From the NCBI RefSeq assembly GCF_023195835.1, contig NZ_CP096200.1, forward strand, positions 1,116,001 to 1,180,000: a DNA stretch of 64,000 nucleotides. The letters run 5' to 3'. Below are positions 7,768 through 17,048 of this stretch, in pieces (position 1 is the stretch's first letter; each line of letters starts with the position of its first letter). The position numbers were made by a program, and so were the translations under genes. The DNA is from Vibrio sinaloensis. Its GTDB lineage: Bacteria; Pseudomonadota; Gammaproteobacteria; Enterobacterales; Vibrionaceae. The notes under the pieces were generated by a model. That model was not told where the DNA came from. It was given only the letters and a program-made list of their open reading frames with translations, and did not search any database.

Positions 7768-9216
7768 TTATACATCATAGGTAGTCGATGCCGTATCGCC
7801 ACCTGTACCGGTCCAGTTAGTGTGGAAAAACTCACCACGTGGACGGTCAGTACGCTCATAAGTGTGAGCACCGAAGTAGTCACGTTGAGCTTGAAGTAGG
7901 TTCGCTGGCAGGCGAGCGGTCGTGTAACCATCTAGGAACGAAAGCGCTGAGATAGTACAAGGCATTGGGATACCCGCTTCCAGTGACTTGGCCGCCACTT
8001 TACGCCAAGCTGGTAGGCTGCTTTGTAAGATGCCTTTAAAGTAGTCATCAGAACCAAGGAAAGCGATATCTGGGTTCGCTTCGTACGCGTCGCGGATGTT
8101 GCCTAGGAACGCTGAGCGGATGATACAGCCACCGCGCCACATTAGGGCAACATTACCGTAGTTTAGATCCCAGCCATTCTGGTTTGACGCTTCACGCATC
8201 AGCATAAAGCCTTGAGCATAAGAGATGATCTTAGAAGCGAGTAGCGCTTGACGAAGTGCATCAACCCACTCTTGCTTGTCGCCTTCTACTGGTGTGATTG
8301 TCTTACCGAATAGAGACTCTGCTTCAACGCGTTGGTCTTTAAGAGCTGACAGGCAGCGAGAGAATACAGACTCAGAGATAAGCGTCAGTGGAATACCTAG
8401 GTCTAGTGCGTTGATACCTGTCCATTTACCAGTACCTTTTTGGCCGGCAGTGTCGAGGATCTTCTCAACCAGAGGCTCGCCGTCTTCATCTTTGTAGCCA
8501 AGGATGTCAGCGGTGATCTCTACCAGGTAGCTGTCTAGCTCAGTCTTGTTCCAGTCTGCGAAAACGGCTTGCATTTCGTCTGCAGACATACCTAGGCCAT
8601 CTTTCATAAACTGGTAAGCTTCAGTGATAAGCTGCATGTCACCGTATTCGATGCCGTTATGTACCATCTTAACGAAGTGGCCAGCGCCGTCGTTACCAAC
8701 CCAATCACAACAAGGCTCGCCAGCGTCAGTTTTCGCAGAGATACCTTGGAAGATAGGTTTTACCGCTTCCCACGCTTCTGGTGAGCCGCCTGGCATGATA
8801 GAAGGACCAAAACGCGCACCTTCTTCACCACCAGATACGCCAGTACCGATAAAGTGAATGCCTTTCTCACGCAGGGCAGCCACGCGGCGGTTAGTGTCTG
8901 GGTAGTTCGTGTTACCGCCATCAATGATGATGTCGCCTTTGTCCAATAGAGGTACTAGCGCTTCGATAAACTTGTCGACCACTTCACCGGCGCGAACCAT
9001 TAGCATCACTTTACGTGGCGCTTCTAGCTTCTCAACGAGCTCTTCAAGTGAGTAAGCACCGATGATGTTAGTCCCTTTTGCTGGGCCTTGTAGGAACTCG
9101 TCTACTTTCGCAGCAGTACGGTTGTGAGCCACCACTTTAAAGCCGTGGTCGTTCATGTTTAGGATAAGGTTTTGACCCATTACTGCGAGGCCAATTACAC
9201 CGATATCACCTTTCAT
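7768..9216 (-). CDS. gnd: 6-phosphogluconate dehydrogenase, decarboxylating
   Basis: The 482-residue, full-length enzyme that converts 6-phosphogluconate to ribulose 5-phosphate, CO2 and NADPH, the last step of the oxidative pentose phosphate branch. The N-terminal Rossmann motif is GLAVMGQNLILNM, substrate-binding residues lie in GTGVSGGEEGARFGPSIMPGG, and the catalytic Lys and His-Asn are in HFVKMVHNGIEYGDM. The C-terminal stretch ending near RTDRPRGEFFHTNW is also family-typical. Start ATG 9216 has GGAGAG upstream. It is the third gene of an operon after zwf and pgl, 35 bases from pgl, followed by a strong terminator. Confidence 0.98.
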   Translation of the reverse strand: MKGDIGVIGLAVMGQNLILNMNDHGFKVVAHNRTAAKVDEFLQGPAKGTNIIGAYSLEELVEKLEAPRKVMLMVRAGEVVDKFIEALVPLLDKGDIIIDGGNTNYPDTNRRVAALREKGIHFIGTGVSGGEEGARFGPSIMPGGSPEAWEAVKPIFQGISAKTDAGEPCCDWVGNDGAGHFVKMVHNGIEYGDMQLITEAYQFMKDGLGMSADEMQAVFADWNKTELDSYLVEITADILGYKDEDGEPLVEKILDTAGQKGTGKWTGINALDLGIPLTLISESVFSRCLSALKDQRVEAESLFGKTITPVEGDKQEWVDALRQALLASKIISYAQGFMLMREASNQNGWDLNYGNVALMWRGGCIIRSAFLGNIRDAYEANPDIAFLGSDDYFKGILQSSLPAWRKVAAKSLEAGIPMPCTISALSFLDGYTTARLPANLLQAQRDYFGAHTYERTDRPRGEFFHTNWTGTGGDTASTTYDV

Positions 9217-9251
9217 TATTTCTCTCCAATCTATTTATTTGCGCACTCGCG

Positions 9252-9968
9252 TTACGCGATTTTTGCTGCTGCGTCTGAATCTAAGTACCACTCTGTTTCA
9301 CCAGTCTTAGACTGGATCTTCGCTGCCGGGTAAGGCAACTCACTGGCCGGAGTAGTATGAATTTCGTGTACGATATCGACTTTGCCAGCGCCTAACACTA
9401 GGTAGCTGATTCGTTTTGCTGCTTCGAGCACTTTCGCGGTTTTTGACACGCGAAGCTGACCAGATTCAGGATGAGACGCAACCAGAGATAGGTTCTCGTC
9501 TGCGTAGTTAGTCTGACCAGGGAACAGTGAAGCGGTGTGACCATCAGCGCCGACACCGAGCAAAATCCAGTCAAAAACAGGTGTGCCATTTTCACATGGA
9601 ATCACATCGCTCATCTCTTTGGCAAAGCGCTCGGCTTCGCCCATAGGCTCGTTCTCACCCAGAATACGGTGGATGTTTTCTGCTGGGATATTGACCTGGC
9701 TAAACAGCAATGCATTAGCTTCGCCGTAATTGCTTTCTGCGTCATCCGGTGCGACACAGCGCTCGTCACCCCACCAGAAGTGTAGGTTATGCCATTGAAT
9801 ACTTTGCGCATAAGGAGCTTGCGCCAACAGCTTGAACAGCATTTTCGGCGTGCTGCCACCAGATAAAGAAATATGCACAGGGCGATTTTGCTCGCTCAGT
9901 GCTTGCATATCATCGGCTAAGCTTTCTACAACGTGTTGAGCTGTTTGAAAAATCTTGTGGTTGATCAT
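9252..9968 (-). CDS. pgl: 6-phosphogluconolactonase
   Basis: A 238-residue DevB/SOL-type lactonase hydrolysing 6-phosphogluconolactone to 6-phosphogluconate. It shows [16 protein letters not shown] (phosphate-binding, near residue 35), [20 protein letters not shown] with the catalytic-region DER, and [16 protein letters not shown]. The ATG overlaps the zwf stop codon by four bases (ATGA), so translation is probably coupled to zwf. Together with zwf and gnd it completes the oxidative pentose phosphate branch in one operon, on the minus strand. Confidence 0.96.
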   Translation of the reverse strand: MINHKIFQTAQHVVESLADDMQALSEQNRPVHISLSGGSTPKMLFKLLAQAPYAQSIQWHNLHFWWGDERCVAPDDAESNYGEANALLFSQVNIPAENIHRILGENEPMGEAERFAKEMSDVIPCENGTPVFDWILLGVGADGHTASLFPGQTNYADENLSLVASHPESGQLRVSKTAKVLEAAKRISYLVLGAGKVDIVHEIHTTPASELPYPAAKIQSKTGETEWYLDSDAAAKIA

Positions 9969-11470
9969 AGTTCACAGTAATCCGTGTCAGTTAGGTTTTT
10001 ACATGGGAAACGCCACGCACGATTATCACGTTGCAATAGGTCGTCAGACTCTTTTGGCCCCCATGTGCCGCAAGCGTAGCCAAACAGCGCTTGTGGATCT
10101 TGTTTGAAATCGAGAATCGGTTGTACATATTGCCAACACGCTTCTACGGCGTCACTGCGAGCGAACAAGGTCGCATCACCGTTCAGCGCATCAAGCAGTA
10201 AGCGTTCGTAGGCGGTTAACATTTGTGTTTCATGCAAAGAAGCGTAATGGAAGTTCATTTTCACCTCTTTAGCGTTAAAACCAGCGCCAGGCTCTTTGAG
10301 GCCAAAGCTCATTTGAATGCCTTCATCCGGTTGAATTCGAATGATGAGCTTATTCTCAGGCGCATTGTGACCAAACACTGGGTGTGGCGTTTGTTTAAAG
10401 TGGATAACCACTTCGGTCACGCGCGTTGGTAGGCGTTTACCGGTGCGCACGTAGAAAGGCACACCGTTCCAACGCCAGTTGTTGATGTACGCTTTAAGAC
10501 CGACATAGGTTTCCGTGCGTGAATCTTCTGCCACGCCCGGCTCATTGCGGTAACTTGGCAAGAACTCGCCGCGAACATCGGATTCAGTGTATTGACCCAG
10601 CACAAGATTGTTGCGTAAGTCGTCTTGATCGAGCGGTTTCAAACACTGCAGCACTTTGACCACTTCATCACGCATCGAATCAGCGTTTATTTGCGCCGGC
10701 GGCTCCATGCCAACCATCGCCAACACTTGCAGCAGGTGGTTTTGGAACATATCACGCACGGCGCCTGAGTTATCGTAATAGCCACCACGTTCCTCGACGC
10801 CTAAAAATTCTGCGCCAGTGATCTCGACATACTCGATAAAGTTGCGGTTCCATAGTGGCTCAAACATCGCGTTGGAGAAGCGGAACACGAGTAGGTTCTG
10901 GACCGTCTCTTTTCCTAGGTAATGGTCGATACGGTAAATTTGGTGCTCTTGGAAGTGCTCATGAATCTCTTTATCGAGTTTTTGTGCAGAGGCCAAATCG
11001 TAACCAAACGGCTTCTCGATGATCAGTCGTTTCCAACCGTCTTCTTCGTTGTTAAGACCATGTTCAGCAAGGCTGGCCGGAATAACGCTGTAAAGGCTTG
11101 GTGGCGTCGCGAGATAGAACAAAGTATTGCGCTGATCGAACTGATATTGCTCAGAAAGCTGGTCAAGTCTGGTGCAGAGCTTACTGTAGTCGGCACTGTC
11201 AGAGGTGTTGATGGCTTGATAGTGAAGATGATTGATAAAGGCATCAAGAGTGGCTGGCTCGGTCTTTTCCATCTCTTGCAGCGAGCGCTTAAGCTTTTCT
11301 CGGTAAGACTCATCGCTGTACTCAGTGCGGCTGACACCAAGAATGGCGAAATTCTCTGGTAGCTGTTTGTTTGAGTAGAGGTGATACAAAGCTGGGATTA
11401 ACTTGCGGTAGGTTAAGTCTCCCGAAGCACCAAAAATAACGATGCTGCTGTTTTCTGGTATTACCATCAT
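9965..11470 (-). CDS. zwf: Glucose-6-phosphate 1-dehydrogenase
   Basis: A 501-residue enzyme oxidising glucose 6-phosphate to 6-phosphogluconolactone with NADP. The nucleotide-binding loop [14 protein letters not shown] is near the N-terminus and the active-site stretch [14 protein letters not shown] is in the middle. The open frame extends up to 11590, but the start at ATG 11470 (or the adjacent ATG 11467) places the Rossmann loop at the normal distance and has AAGGGAAAG immediately upstream. The 40 upstream residues do not look like part of the enzyme. First gene of the operon; a consensus FNR box lies about 215 bases upstream of the start. Confidence 0.97.
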   Translation of the reverse strand: MMVIPENSSIVIFGASGDLTYRKLIPALYHLYSNKQLPENFAILGVSRTEYSDESYREKLKRSLQEMEKTEPATLDAFINHLHYQAINTSDSADYSKLCTRLDQLSEQYQFDQRNTLFYLATPPSLYSVIPASLAEHGLNNEEDGWKRLIIEKPFGYDLASAQKLDKEIHEHFQEHQIYRIDHYLGKETVQNLLVFRFSNAMFEPLWNRNFIEYVEITGAEFLGVEERGGYYDNSGAVRDMFQNHLLQVLAMVGMEPPAQINADSMRDEVVKVLQCLKPLDQDDLRNNLVLGQYTESDVRGEFLPSYRNEPGVAEDSRTETYVGLKAYINNWRWNGVPFYVRTGKRLPTRVTEVVIHFKQTPHPVFGHNAPENKLIIRIQPDEGIQMSFGLKEPGAGFNAKEVKMNFHYASLHETQMLTAYERLLLDALNGDATLFARSDAVEACWQYVQPILDFKQDPQALFGYACGTWGPKESDDLLQRDNRAWRFPCKNLTDTDYCEL

Positions 11471-11833
11471 CTTTCCCTTAAAAACGAGGTAGTTAGCATG
11501 TGCCTCATGGGTTGGCACCAATAGGTCACCAACCGTATCAACGACACCTAAAAGTATAAAGTCGGCTCTGCCTATCGTATTAATAGGCAAAACAGAATAA
11601 ACACGCCAAACCTCTCCGTATCACAAAAAATGGTGTGAAAATTGAGAGCTGAATCCTCAGTTGGCAGGGTATTGTCTATGACTCTTTGATATACATCAAC
11701 CTTTGAGCGGGCAATCGATTAAATAATGACACATTTGTTAGCTAAGGCATTGATATTACGCTAATCACTTCGTTTTAAGCCTAATAGACTAATTTTACGT
11801 TTTTACTCTAAATTTGACTCTTCAGCGTTGGGT
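11471..11833 (-). promoter_or_regulatory. zwf upstream region
   Basis: This 363-base stretch separates zwf from the stop of the HD-GYP gene, both on the minus strand. It contains a consensus FNR-type box (11686-11699) and AT-rich sequence on both sides. I cannot place a -35/-10 pair with confidence. No convincing intrinsic terminator for the HD-GYP gene is visible here. An open frame extends through its zwf-proximal part but looks non-coding. Confidence 0.6.
11686..11699. promoter_or_regulatory. Consensus FNR-type binding site
   Basis: TTGATATACATCAA matches the palindromic FNR consensus TTGAT-N4-ATCAA at all ten defined positions. It lies in the zwf upstream region, about 215 bases before the start codon. 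Cell-redox control of NADPH supply would make sense, but no -10 element is at the standard spacing, so the regulated promoter is uncertain. Confidence 0.6.
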
Positions 11834-14701
11834 TTAAAACTGACTTCTCAGATAGCTCTTGACCCGTAGAATATGCTGAGCTCGGTCAATCGAACCTTGT
11901 TGTTCTTCATTTAAGAAACGCTTGGCATAGCTTTGATCTATCTCTTGCTCTAAAAACAGCAAATAGAGTTTCGGGTCGATATGTCCGCTAATCGCCATAT
12001 CGGTCATGATGTCGACCGACTCAGAGAGCGTTTTGCCTTTCTTATAAGGACGGTCGCTGGATGTCAGTGCTTCAAACACATCGGCAATCGCCATGACTCG
12101 GGCAGGAATAGATAATTGCTCTTCACTTAGACCTCTCGGATAGCCCTTACCATCCATACGCTCATGATGCCCACACGCATATTCGGGCACTTGTTTGAGA
12201 TGCTCTGGGTAGGGTAGGCGGTTCAGCATCATAATGGTTTGAATAATATGGTCATTGATAATGAATCTCTCTTCATCGTTTAACGTACCGCGTGTGACCG
12301 AGAGGTTGTACAGTTCGCCGCGATTGTATTTAAGCTCGCCTGGCGTTAGCACAAACGTCTCTTGCCAGATATCTTGCGGTTTGGCGTCTTGTTGCCAAGT
12401 CACGAAGTGGACCGGTTTGTCACTGAGCAGAGGCTCTTGCACTGGCAGTTGAGCTTTGTGACCGGCGCGCTGCTTCTCAATCCAGGACACCCCGATTTGG
12501 TCATCCAGTGTTCTTGTCCAGGTGTACTGACTGATGCGCTTCAGACGCTCTACCGCTTCATCACTCATTGATTCGCTGCCAATATTACATTGGCCAATGA
12601 AGGCAAAATCATCATCCAGTTGCTGGTGCTTATCGCTCAACGCCTGCTTAAGCTGTATTTCGTCGCCGCCGCCCGCGATGCCTTGCCAATATTCAATCTC
12701 GGCTTGGGACTTGAGCAGCTCAAAGCGCATTCTTATTTCGTGGATTCTGTCGTAGATGGTTTCGAGTTTGGTCGCTTTATCAATCACATACTCTGGTGTG
12801 GTGACTTTGCCGCAGTCATGCAACCAAGAGGCAAGATGCAGTGCCTCCCATTGATCTTTGGACATGGAAAATATGGGGAAATACTGCTTATCTTTATCCG
12901 CAGCGGTGACTAACATTTTCGTCAGCTCAGGTACCCGTTGGCAGTGACTGCCCGTGTAGGGCGACTTGGTATCGATGGCCGAGGCGATCAGCTCAACAAA
13001 GGCATTGAGCATCTCTTTTTGTTGCTCAATGCGGTCGATGTTTTCTTTGGCAATTTCACCAAAACTCAATAGCTCTTTGAGGAACGCGTGTTTGTCTGAC
13101 TGCTCTGGAGTGATAGCACGTTCGTAGCCAAGCAATAGTACGCCGACTAAGGCTTTCTCTCGGTTGTGTAATGGAAACAGATAAACATCCGAATTATAAA
13201 GTTGCTCACGGAATTTGGCTAACCCGACGTCGTCACGGTTTAGGTGAACTATCTCGCCTTTCTTGAGCTCCGTTCTTACCCAGGGAATAGAGTCGATCAA
13301 GGTATTGATATCGATTTTGAATGGTATGATGGCGTGATTGGCCACGCTGGTTAAAAGGTGTTGTTTTTCATCTTTGGTAAACAGCACTATGGTTTCTGCG
13401 CGAGTGACCAGAAAGCTTTGGTGAGCGATAGTTTTTGCCAGTACCGAGAAGTCTTGATTGCTGGCGGTTTCACGCAGCAACCTGAGCAAGTCAAACAGAG
13501 TATGCTCCATCAGCTCAATTGACTTAGTGAGGTTGGCCACCTCTTTTATCATGCTGCGCGAGTAGCGGGTTTTCTTGAAATCAAAGCGGGCAATATTGTC
13601 GGTTTGATGCATCAAAGCTTGCAGTGGTTGAGCTAGCCTTTTGGCCACAAACCAAACCACTACGAAACTCAGCGACAATAACACCATGGCGACCGTGACC
13701 TGCTTGTCACGCAGTGAGAGTAGTGGCCTGAGGAGATCGTCTTGCGGCGTTGCCTCGGCCAATAATAGTCTCGTAGTGCTGTTGAGCTGAACTGGCGTGA
13801 GAGTCACCGACCATCGCTGCTGCTGGTATTCAGGTGTTTCATACAGTATTTGACTAGAAAGACGGTTAAGCACTGACGCGAACACTGTCTTAGATAAATG
13901 TGGCTGGGTCAACTGATCGTCCTTGAGGCCAGTATTGTGGTGGCCCAGTACCTCAAATTGGTCGTCGAATAGCATCAGTTGGGTGTTGGAAGAGTAGCCC
14001 ATTTGACTCAACTGCTCTGACAGCGATGACAGGGTAAAATCGGCGCCAACCACGCTTTTGCCGTCGGCTGAACGTCGAGACAGGGTCACTCCGGTTGTCT
14101 TTAAAAAGTAAAAGGCATAAGGCTCAGACAGCCGGATAAGCCCGTCCGCAGCGGCGTTTTGATACCAAGAACGGTTGCGTGGATCAAACGTATTGTCGTT
14201 ACTATTTCGATAGCCGACTTGTTCTAGGTTTTTGTCTAAAAAGAAGAATTCGTTACTGCCGCTGTGGAGCGCGACATTGACCATAATTGAGGCTGATAGC
14301 GGAGCGTCAAACTCGCTATAGTCGCTGCTGCTACGAAGCTCTCTTGCGATAGTGAAGTCGCCTTGCTCATTGACATAAAAGAGGGCGACGACGCCCGGGT
14401 TGCGCTCAAAGATGAGTTGCAAAGAGCGCCAAAATCTAGGGTGATTAGAGGGCGCAGCAAAGTTTGTTATGCTATCGCTGAGCGCCATAAAGTCCAAGGT
14501 GGTGAAGATAGGGCCTGCTCTCACTTGGAACGTCGACTCCAACTTACGGCTATTTTCTCGACTCAACTCTTTTGCGCTGCTAGTTAATAGCTGTTGTGCA
14601 TGCTGATAGCTAATGGCAATAAGCACAACCCCCACCAAGGAGGTGAGAACCAAAAACAGCGTTGTAATATGCATACTAAGCGAGTAGCGTTGCTTTTTCA
14701 T
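11834..14701 (-). CDS. Membrane-anchored HD-GYP domain c-di-GMP phosphodiesterase with periplasmic sensor
   Basis: A 955-residue signalling protein. Its N-terminus has a membrane helix (about 10-30), a periplasmic double-Cache-type sensor (about 35-325, with YFLKTTGVTLSRRS typical), a second membrane helix near 335-355, a HAMP-like linker and a GAF-like segment (about 400-560). The HD-GYP domain follows, with HCQRV near 590, His628-Asp629 in LHDCGKV, HHERMDGKGYP near 845-855 and ALTSSDRPYK near 880. All metal and catalytic motifs are kept. Unusually, about 150 residues separate the HDCGK block from the segment before HHE, against a few dozen in ordinary HD-GYP proteins. It probably lowers c-di-GMP in response to a periplasmic ligand. 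It is transcribed alone. Confidence 0.9.
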   Translation of the reverse strand: MKKQRYSLSMHITTLFLVLTSLVGVVLIAISYQHAQQLLTSSAKELSRENSRKLESTFQVRAGPIFTTLDFMALSDSITNFAAPSNHPRFWRSLQLIFERNPGVVALFYVNEQGDFTIARELRSSSDYSEFDAPLSASIMVNVALHSGSNEFFFLDKNLEQVGYRNSNDNTFDPRNRSWYQNAAADGLIRLSEPYAFYFLKTTGVTLSRRSADGKSVVGADFTLSSLSEQLSQMGYSSNTQLMLFDDQFEVLGHHNTGLKDDQLTQPHLSKTVFASVLNRLSSQILYETPEYQQQRWSVTLTPVQLNSTTRLLLAEATPQDDLLRPLLSLRDKQVTVAMVLLSLSFVVVWFVAKRLAQPLQALMHQTDNIARFDFKKTRYSRSMIKEVANLTKSIELMEHTLFDLLRLLRETASNQDFSVLAKTIAHQSFLVTRAETIVLFTKDEKQHLLTSVANHAIIPFKIDINTLIDSIPWVRTELKKGEIVHLNRDDVGLAKFREQLYNSDVYLFPLHNREKALVGVLLLGYERAITPEQSDKHAFLKELLSFGEIAKENIDRIEQQKEMLNAFVELIASAIDTKSPYTGSHCQRVPELTKMLVTAADKDKQYFPIFSMSKDQWEALHLASWLHDCGKVTTPEYVIDKATKLETIYDRIHEIRMRFELLKSQAEIEYWQGIAGGGDEIQLKQALSDKHQQLDDDFAFIGQCNIGSESMSDEAVERLKRISQYTWTRTLDDQIGVSWIEKQRAGHKAQLPVQEPLLSDKPVHFVTWQQDAKPQDIWQETFVLTPGELKYNRGELYNLSVTRGTLNDEERFIINDHIIQTIMMLNRLPYPEHLKQVPEYACGHHERMDGKGYPRGLSEEQLSIPARVMAIADVFEALTSSDRPYKKGKTLSESVDIMTDMAISGHIDPKLYLLFLEQEIDQSYAKRFLNEEQQGSIDRAQHILRVKSYLRSQF

Positions 14702-14863
14702 AAAAACACCACAAAGTGAACACCTCTTAAGTATCGAACAAACTCACCAACCTGCAAAAAAGTCAGCCATATTTCTGTTATCTCGTTGTTTTACAGTAGC
14801 GAACGCTAGAAAAGAGCAAAAAGTGGTCTATAACCAATAAGAACTAACTAAAAAGGGATATTT

Positions 14864-15310
14864 ATGTTGAGTTTGACCTATCAAATCGAGGTGGATGCCA
14901 CAGCGGAAACCGTCTGGGAGACATTGATCAGCCCAGAGTCCTATGGCCAGTGGGCGAGCGCATTTTCTCCCAAATCACAGTTTTCAGGCCAGTGGGCACA
15001 AGGCGAGCAGATCTTGTTTTTTGACCCTGATACCGGTGGTACTCGCGCCGTCATTGACGTGATTGAGCCGAACAAGCGTCTAGAATATCACCACGTTGCG
15101 GTGTTTAGCCCCGACAGAGTGCAGCAGCTCGATAGCGACTCGGCGACAAAATGGATCGGTAGCAAAGAGTGTTATCATATCGAGCAAACGGACGAATCCG
15201 TGTTGCTGACCGTAACCATAGAAACGCATCCAGATTTTGTCGCTATGTTTAACCGTGGCTGGGAACAGGCGCTGCCATTGATTAAGGCACTTTCCGAGCA
15301 AGACTGTTAA
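14864..15310 (+). CDS. SRPBCC family protein
   Basis: A 148-residue protein of the START/SRPBCC (polyketide cyclase, AHSA1-like) fold. The opening LTYQIEVDATAETVWETLISPESYGQW is the typical first strand plus helix, and the sequence ends with a C-terminal helix near FNRGWEQALPLIKAL. These proteins bind small hydrophobic ligands, but the ligand cannot be inferred. ATG 14864 has AAAGGGATA upstream. It starts 162 bases from the divergent HD-GYP gene and is followed 34 bases later by a PHP-domain phosphatase gene, probably co-transcribed. Confidence 0.85.
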   Translation: MLSLTYQIEVDATAETVWETLISPESYGQWASAFSPKSQFSGQWAQGEQILFFDPDTGGTRAVIDVIEPNKRLEYHHVAVFSPDRVQQLDSDSATKWIGSKECYHIEQTDESVLLTVTIETHPDFVAMFNRGWEQALPLIKALSEQDC

Positions 15311-15344
15311 CATAGCGCTTCCTAGTTAGACAATGTGGTAGAAA

Positions 15345-16088
15345 ATGAAATTAGTCGTTGATACTCATACGCACACCTATGCCAGTGGTCATGCGTATAG
15401 CACCCTGATTGAAAATGCGCGCAGCGCAAAACAGAATGGCCTTACCATGTTTTGTACTACGGATCATGCCGAGTCTATGCCCGGCGCGCCGCACTACTGG
15501 TTCTTTTCCAATCAACGTGTGTTACCTCGGTTTATTGACGAAATCGCGGTCATTCGAGGCGTTGAAGCGAACATTCTCAATCTTGCTGGCGACATAGATG
15601 TCCATCCTAGCTCTTATAAAAGCCTGGACTGGGTGATTGGCAGTTTCCACGAGCCAGTATTTATCCCAAGTGATAAGCACACCCATACCCAAGCATTAAT
15701 CAATACCATTAAGAGTGGCAATGTGGATGCGCTCGGTCATCTTGGCAATCCCAACTTCGATTTCGATTTTGAACCAGTGCTGCAATGCGCGAAACAGTAC
15801 AATGTGGCGATTGAAATCAACAACACCACTTTAAAAGGCAATAGCCGTGTGGGGAGTGTCGAGAGGTGTTATCAGATAGCAGAGCTGGGTAAACAAATCG
15901 GTGTGTTCTTTACCACCGGCAGTGATGCACATTTTTGTGCAGATATAGGCAATCTGAACTTAGTGTCACAAATGCTTGATGAAGTCGGGGTAGAAAGCGG
16001 ACAAGTCATTACTCATTCCGCCAAGCAATTTTTGGATTTTTTGGCGCTGCGTGGCCGAGATACGATCAGCGAGTATCAAGATTTATAA
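15345..16088 (+). CDS. PHP-domain phosphatase, YcdX-like
   Basis: A 247-residue PHP-family metal-dependent phosphatase of the YcdX/YcdX-like group. The N-terminal [17 protein letters not shown] carries the first His-x-His metal site. CTTDHAES holds the next, SFHEPVFIP with His and [11 protein letters not shown] follow, and TTGSDAHF near the C-terminus supplies the last Asp-His ligand pair. This spacing and length match the E. coli family with a trinuclear zinc site; substrates are not well defined. It follows the SRPBCC gene on the same strand and precedes the cytochrome b562 gene. Confidence 0.92.
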   Translation: MKLVVDTHTHTYASGHAYSTLIENARSAKQNGLTMFCTTDHAESMPGAPHYWFFSNQRVLPRFIDEIAVIRGVEANILNLAGDIDVHPSSYKSLDWVIGSFHEPVFIPSDKHTHTQALINTIKSGNVDALGHLGNPNFDFDFEPVLQCAKQYNVAIEINNTTLKGNSRVGSVERCYQIAELGKQIGVFFTTGSDAHFCADIGNLNLVSQMLDEVGVESGQVITHSAKQFLDFLALRGRDTISEYQDL

Positions 16089-16169
16089 CTTGATACAAAA
16101 ATCGATTTATTATCGCTCTGCGCTTCCAGTAGACTTGTCGCTTCGGATCACTTAGACAGAATAACAACA

Positions 16170-16553
16170 ATGAAAAAGTTACTTCCCATTTTTGCCATCG
16201 CTTTGTCGGCCCAAACGTACGCAGCAGACTTTGACCTAAAAGCGACAATGAAGCAGATGAAAGTCGAGTTCAAGCAAGCGGCTCAGGCCGAGCAAATCGA
16301 GCCGATGCAGGTTGCCATTGCCAATTTAACCTCGCTTGTTGAGCAATCCAAGCAAGGAGAGTACCCACCAGAGAAAACAGATCTCTATTTAGAGGGCTTC
16401 AACAAGCTCTCAGTAGCGTTAGCAAAAGTGGATGCTAAGCTGAGCGATGGAGATTTGGCTGCGGCGAAACAAGCGCTTAGAGAAGTCGATGCGTTACGTG
16501 AAGAGTACCATGATAAGCGTAACCCAAGTATCTGGAGCAAGATTTTTGGTTAA
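16170..16553 (+). CDS. Cytochrome b562 family protein
   Basis: A 127-residue periplasmic protein. It has a cleavable signal peptide (about residues 1-18, MKKLLPIFAIALSAQTYA) and a four-helix bundle. In cytochrome b562 the heme iron is bound by an N-terminal Met and a C-terminal His. Here Met27 in LKATMKQM and His114 in REEYHDKRN align with them, so b-type heme binding is likely. It probably carries electrons in the periplasm, but its partners are unknown. It lies 81 bases after the YcdX-like gene on the same strand. The C-terminal NPSIWSKIFG tail is longer than in the E. coli protein. Confidence 0.85.
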   Translation: MKKLLPIFAIALSAQTYAADFDLKATMKQMKVEFKQAAQAEQIEPMQVAIANLTSLVEQSKQGEYPPEKTDLYLEGFNKLSVALAKVDAKLSDGDLAAAKQALREVDALREEYHDKRNPSIWSKIFG

Positions 16554-16626
16554 CAGAAAAACCATGATCAAAGCAGGATTTTTCACTCTAACTTACTGAG
16601 CTTGTTAACAAGAAATTATATATTGG

Positions 16627-16646
16627 CGCTCTAACCGTTGAGAGCG
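16627..16646 (+). promoter_or_regulatory. Hairpin abutting the start of the DUF2946-like gene
   Basis: CGCTCT (16627-16632) pairs perfectly with AGAGCG (16641-16646) three bases before the ATG at 16650. The right arm carries the only purine-rich ribosome-binding candidate (GAGAG), so it could hide the site. Confidence 0.35.
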
Positions 16647-16649
16647 ACC

Positions 16650-17048
16650 ATGATCAGAGCGTCTAACTTCAAGCGTAACATGTTGTTTGCAAGTGCCCTT
16701 AGCTGGGTGCTTGTGACTCTGATGCCAGTGATTAATGCCCACGGCGCCAGTGCTGGCGTATGGGCGACGCTCTGTACCATTAACGGTTTCGAACTGGTTC
16801 AGATTGAAGAGGGTACGGCACAAACTCAACACAGTAAGCCGTGTCCTTTCAGCCATTTCTCTTGCTTTCATCAAGATGCTTTTCCAACACCCCAACACGC
16901 ACGCAGAACCACTTTAGCGAAGTTCGATGCGTACACTTTTTTGGCTCTAAGTGAACGCTTTCAGCTCGCTATCCCACGCGCGCCGCCGCGTGCTCAGTTC
17001 AATGCTGTCCCGTTACGACTCTCTCCCACTAACTTCTCGCTGATATAA
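16650..17048 (+). CDS. DUF2946-like small secreted or membrane protein
   Basis: A 132-residue protein starting at ATG 16650 (an upstream TTG at 16638 is possible). The N-terminal hydrophobic segment MLFASALSWVLVTLMPVINAH is a signal or membrane anchor. After it come a conserved-looking LCTINGFELVQI and a Cys/His-rich patch CPFSHFSCFHQ, resembling the DUF2946 group, which is often found near metal or copper genes. The 3' end overlaps that of the convergent LysR gene by 55 bases. I am moderately confident it is real. Function unknown. Confidence 0.6.
   Translation: MIRASNFKRNMLFASALSWVLVTLMPVINAHGASAGVWATLCTINGFELVQIEEGTAQTQHSKPCPFSHFSCFHQDAFPTPQHARRTTLAKFDAYTFLALSERFQLAIPRAPPRAQFNAVPLRLSPTNFSLI

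Noticed and set aside
10922-11362. A 146-codon open frame on the plus strand inside zwf
   Set aside because: Antisense to a well-supported enzyme gene; composition follows the other strand.
11471-11590. An N-terminal extension of zwf up to 11590
   Set aside because: The extra 40 residues do not look like enzyme sequence, and a good ribosome site precedes the internal ATG at 11470.
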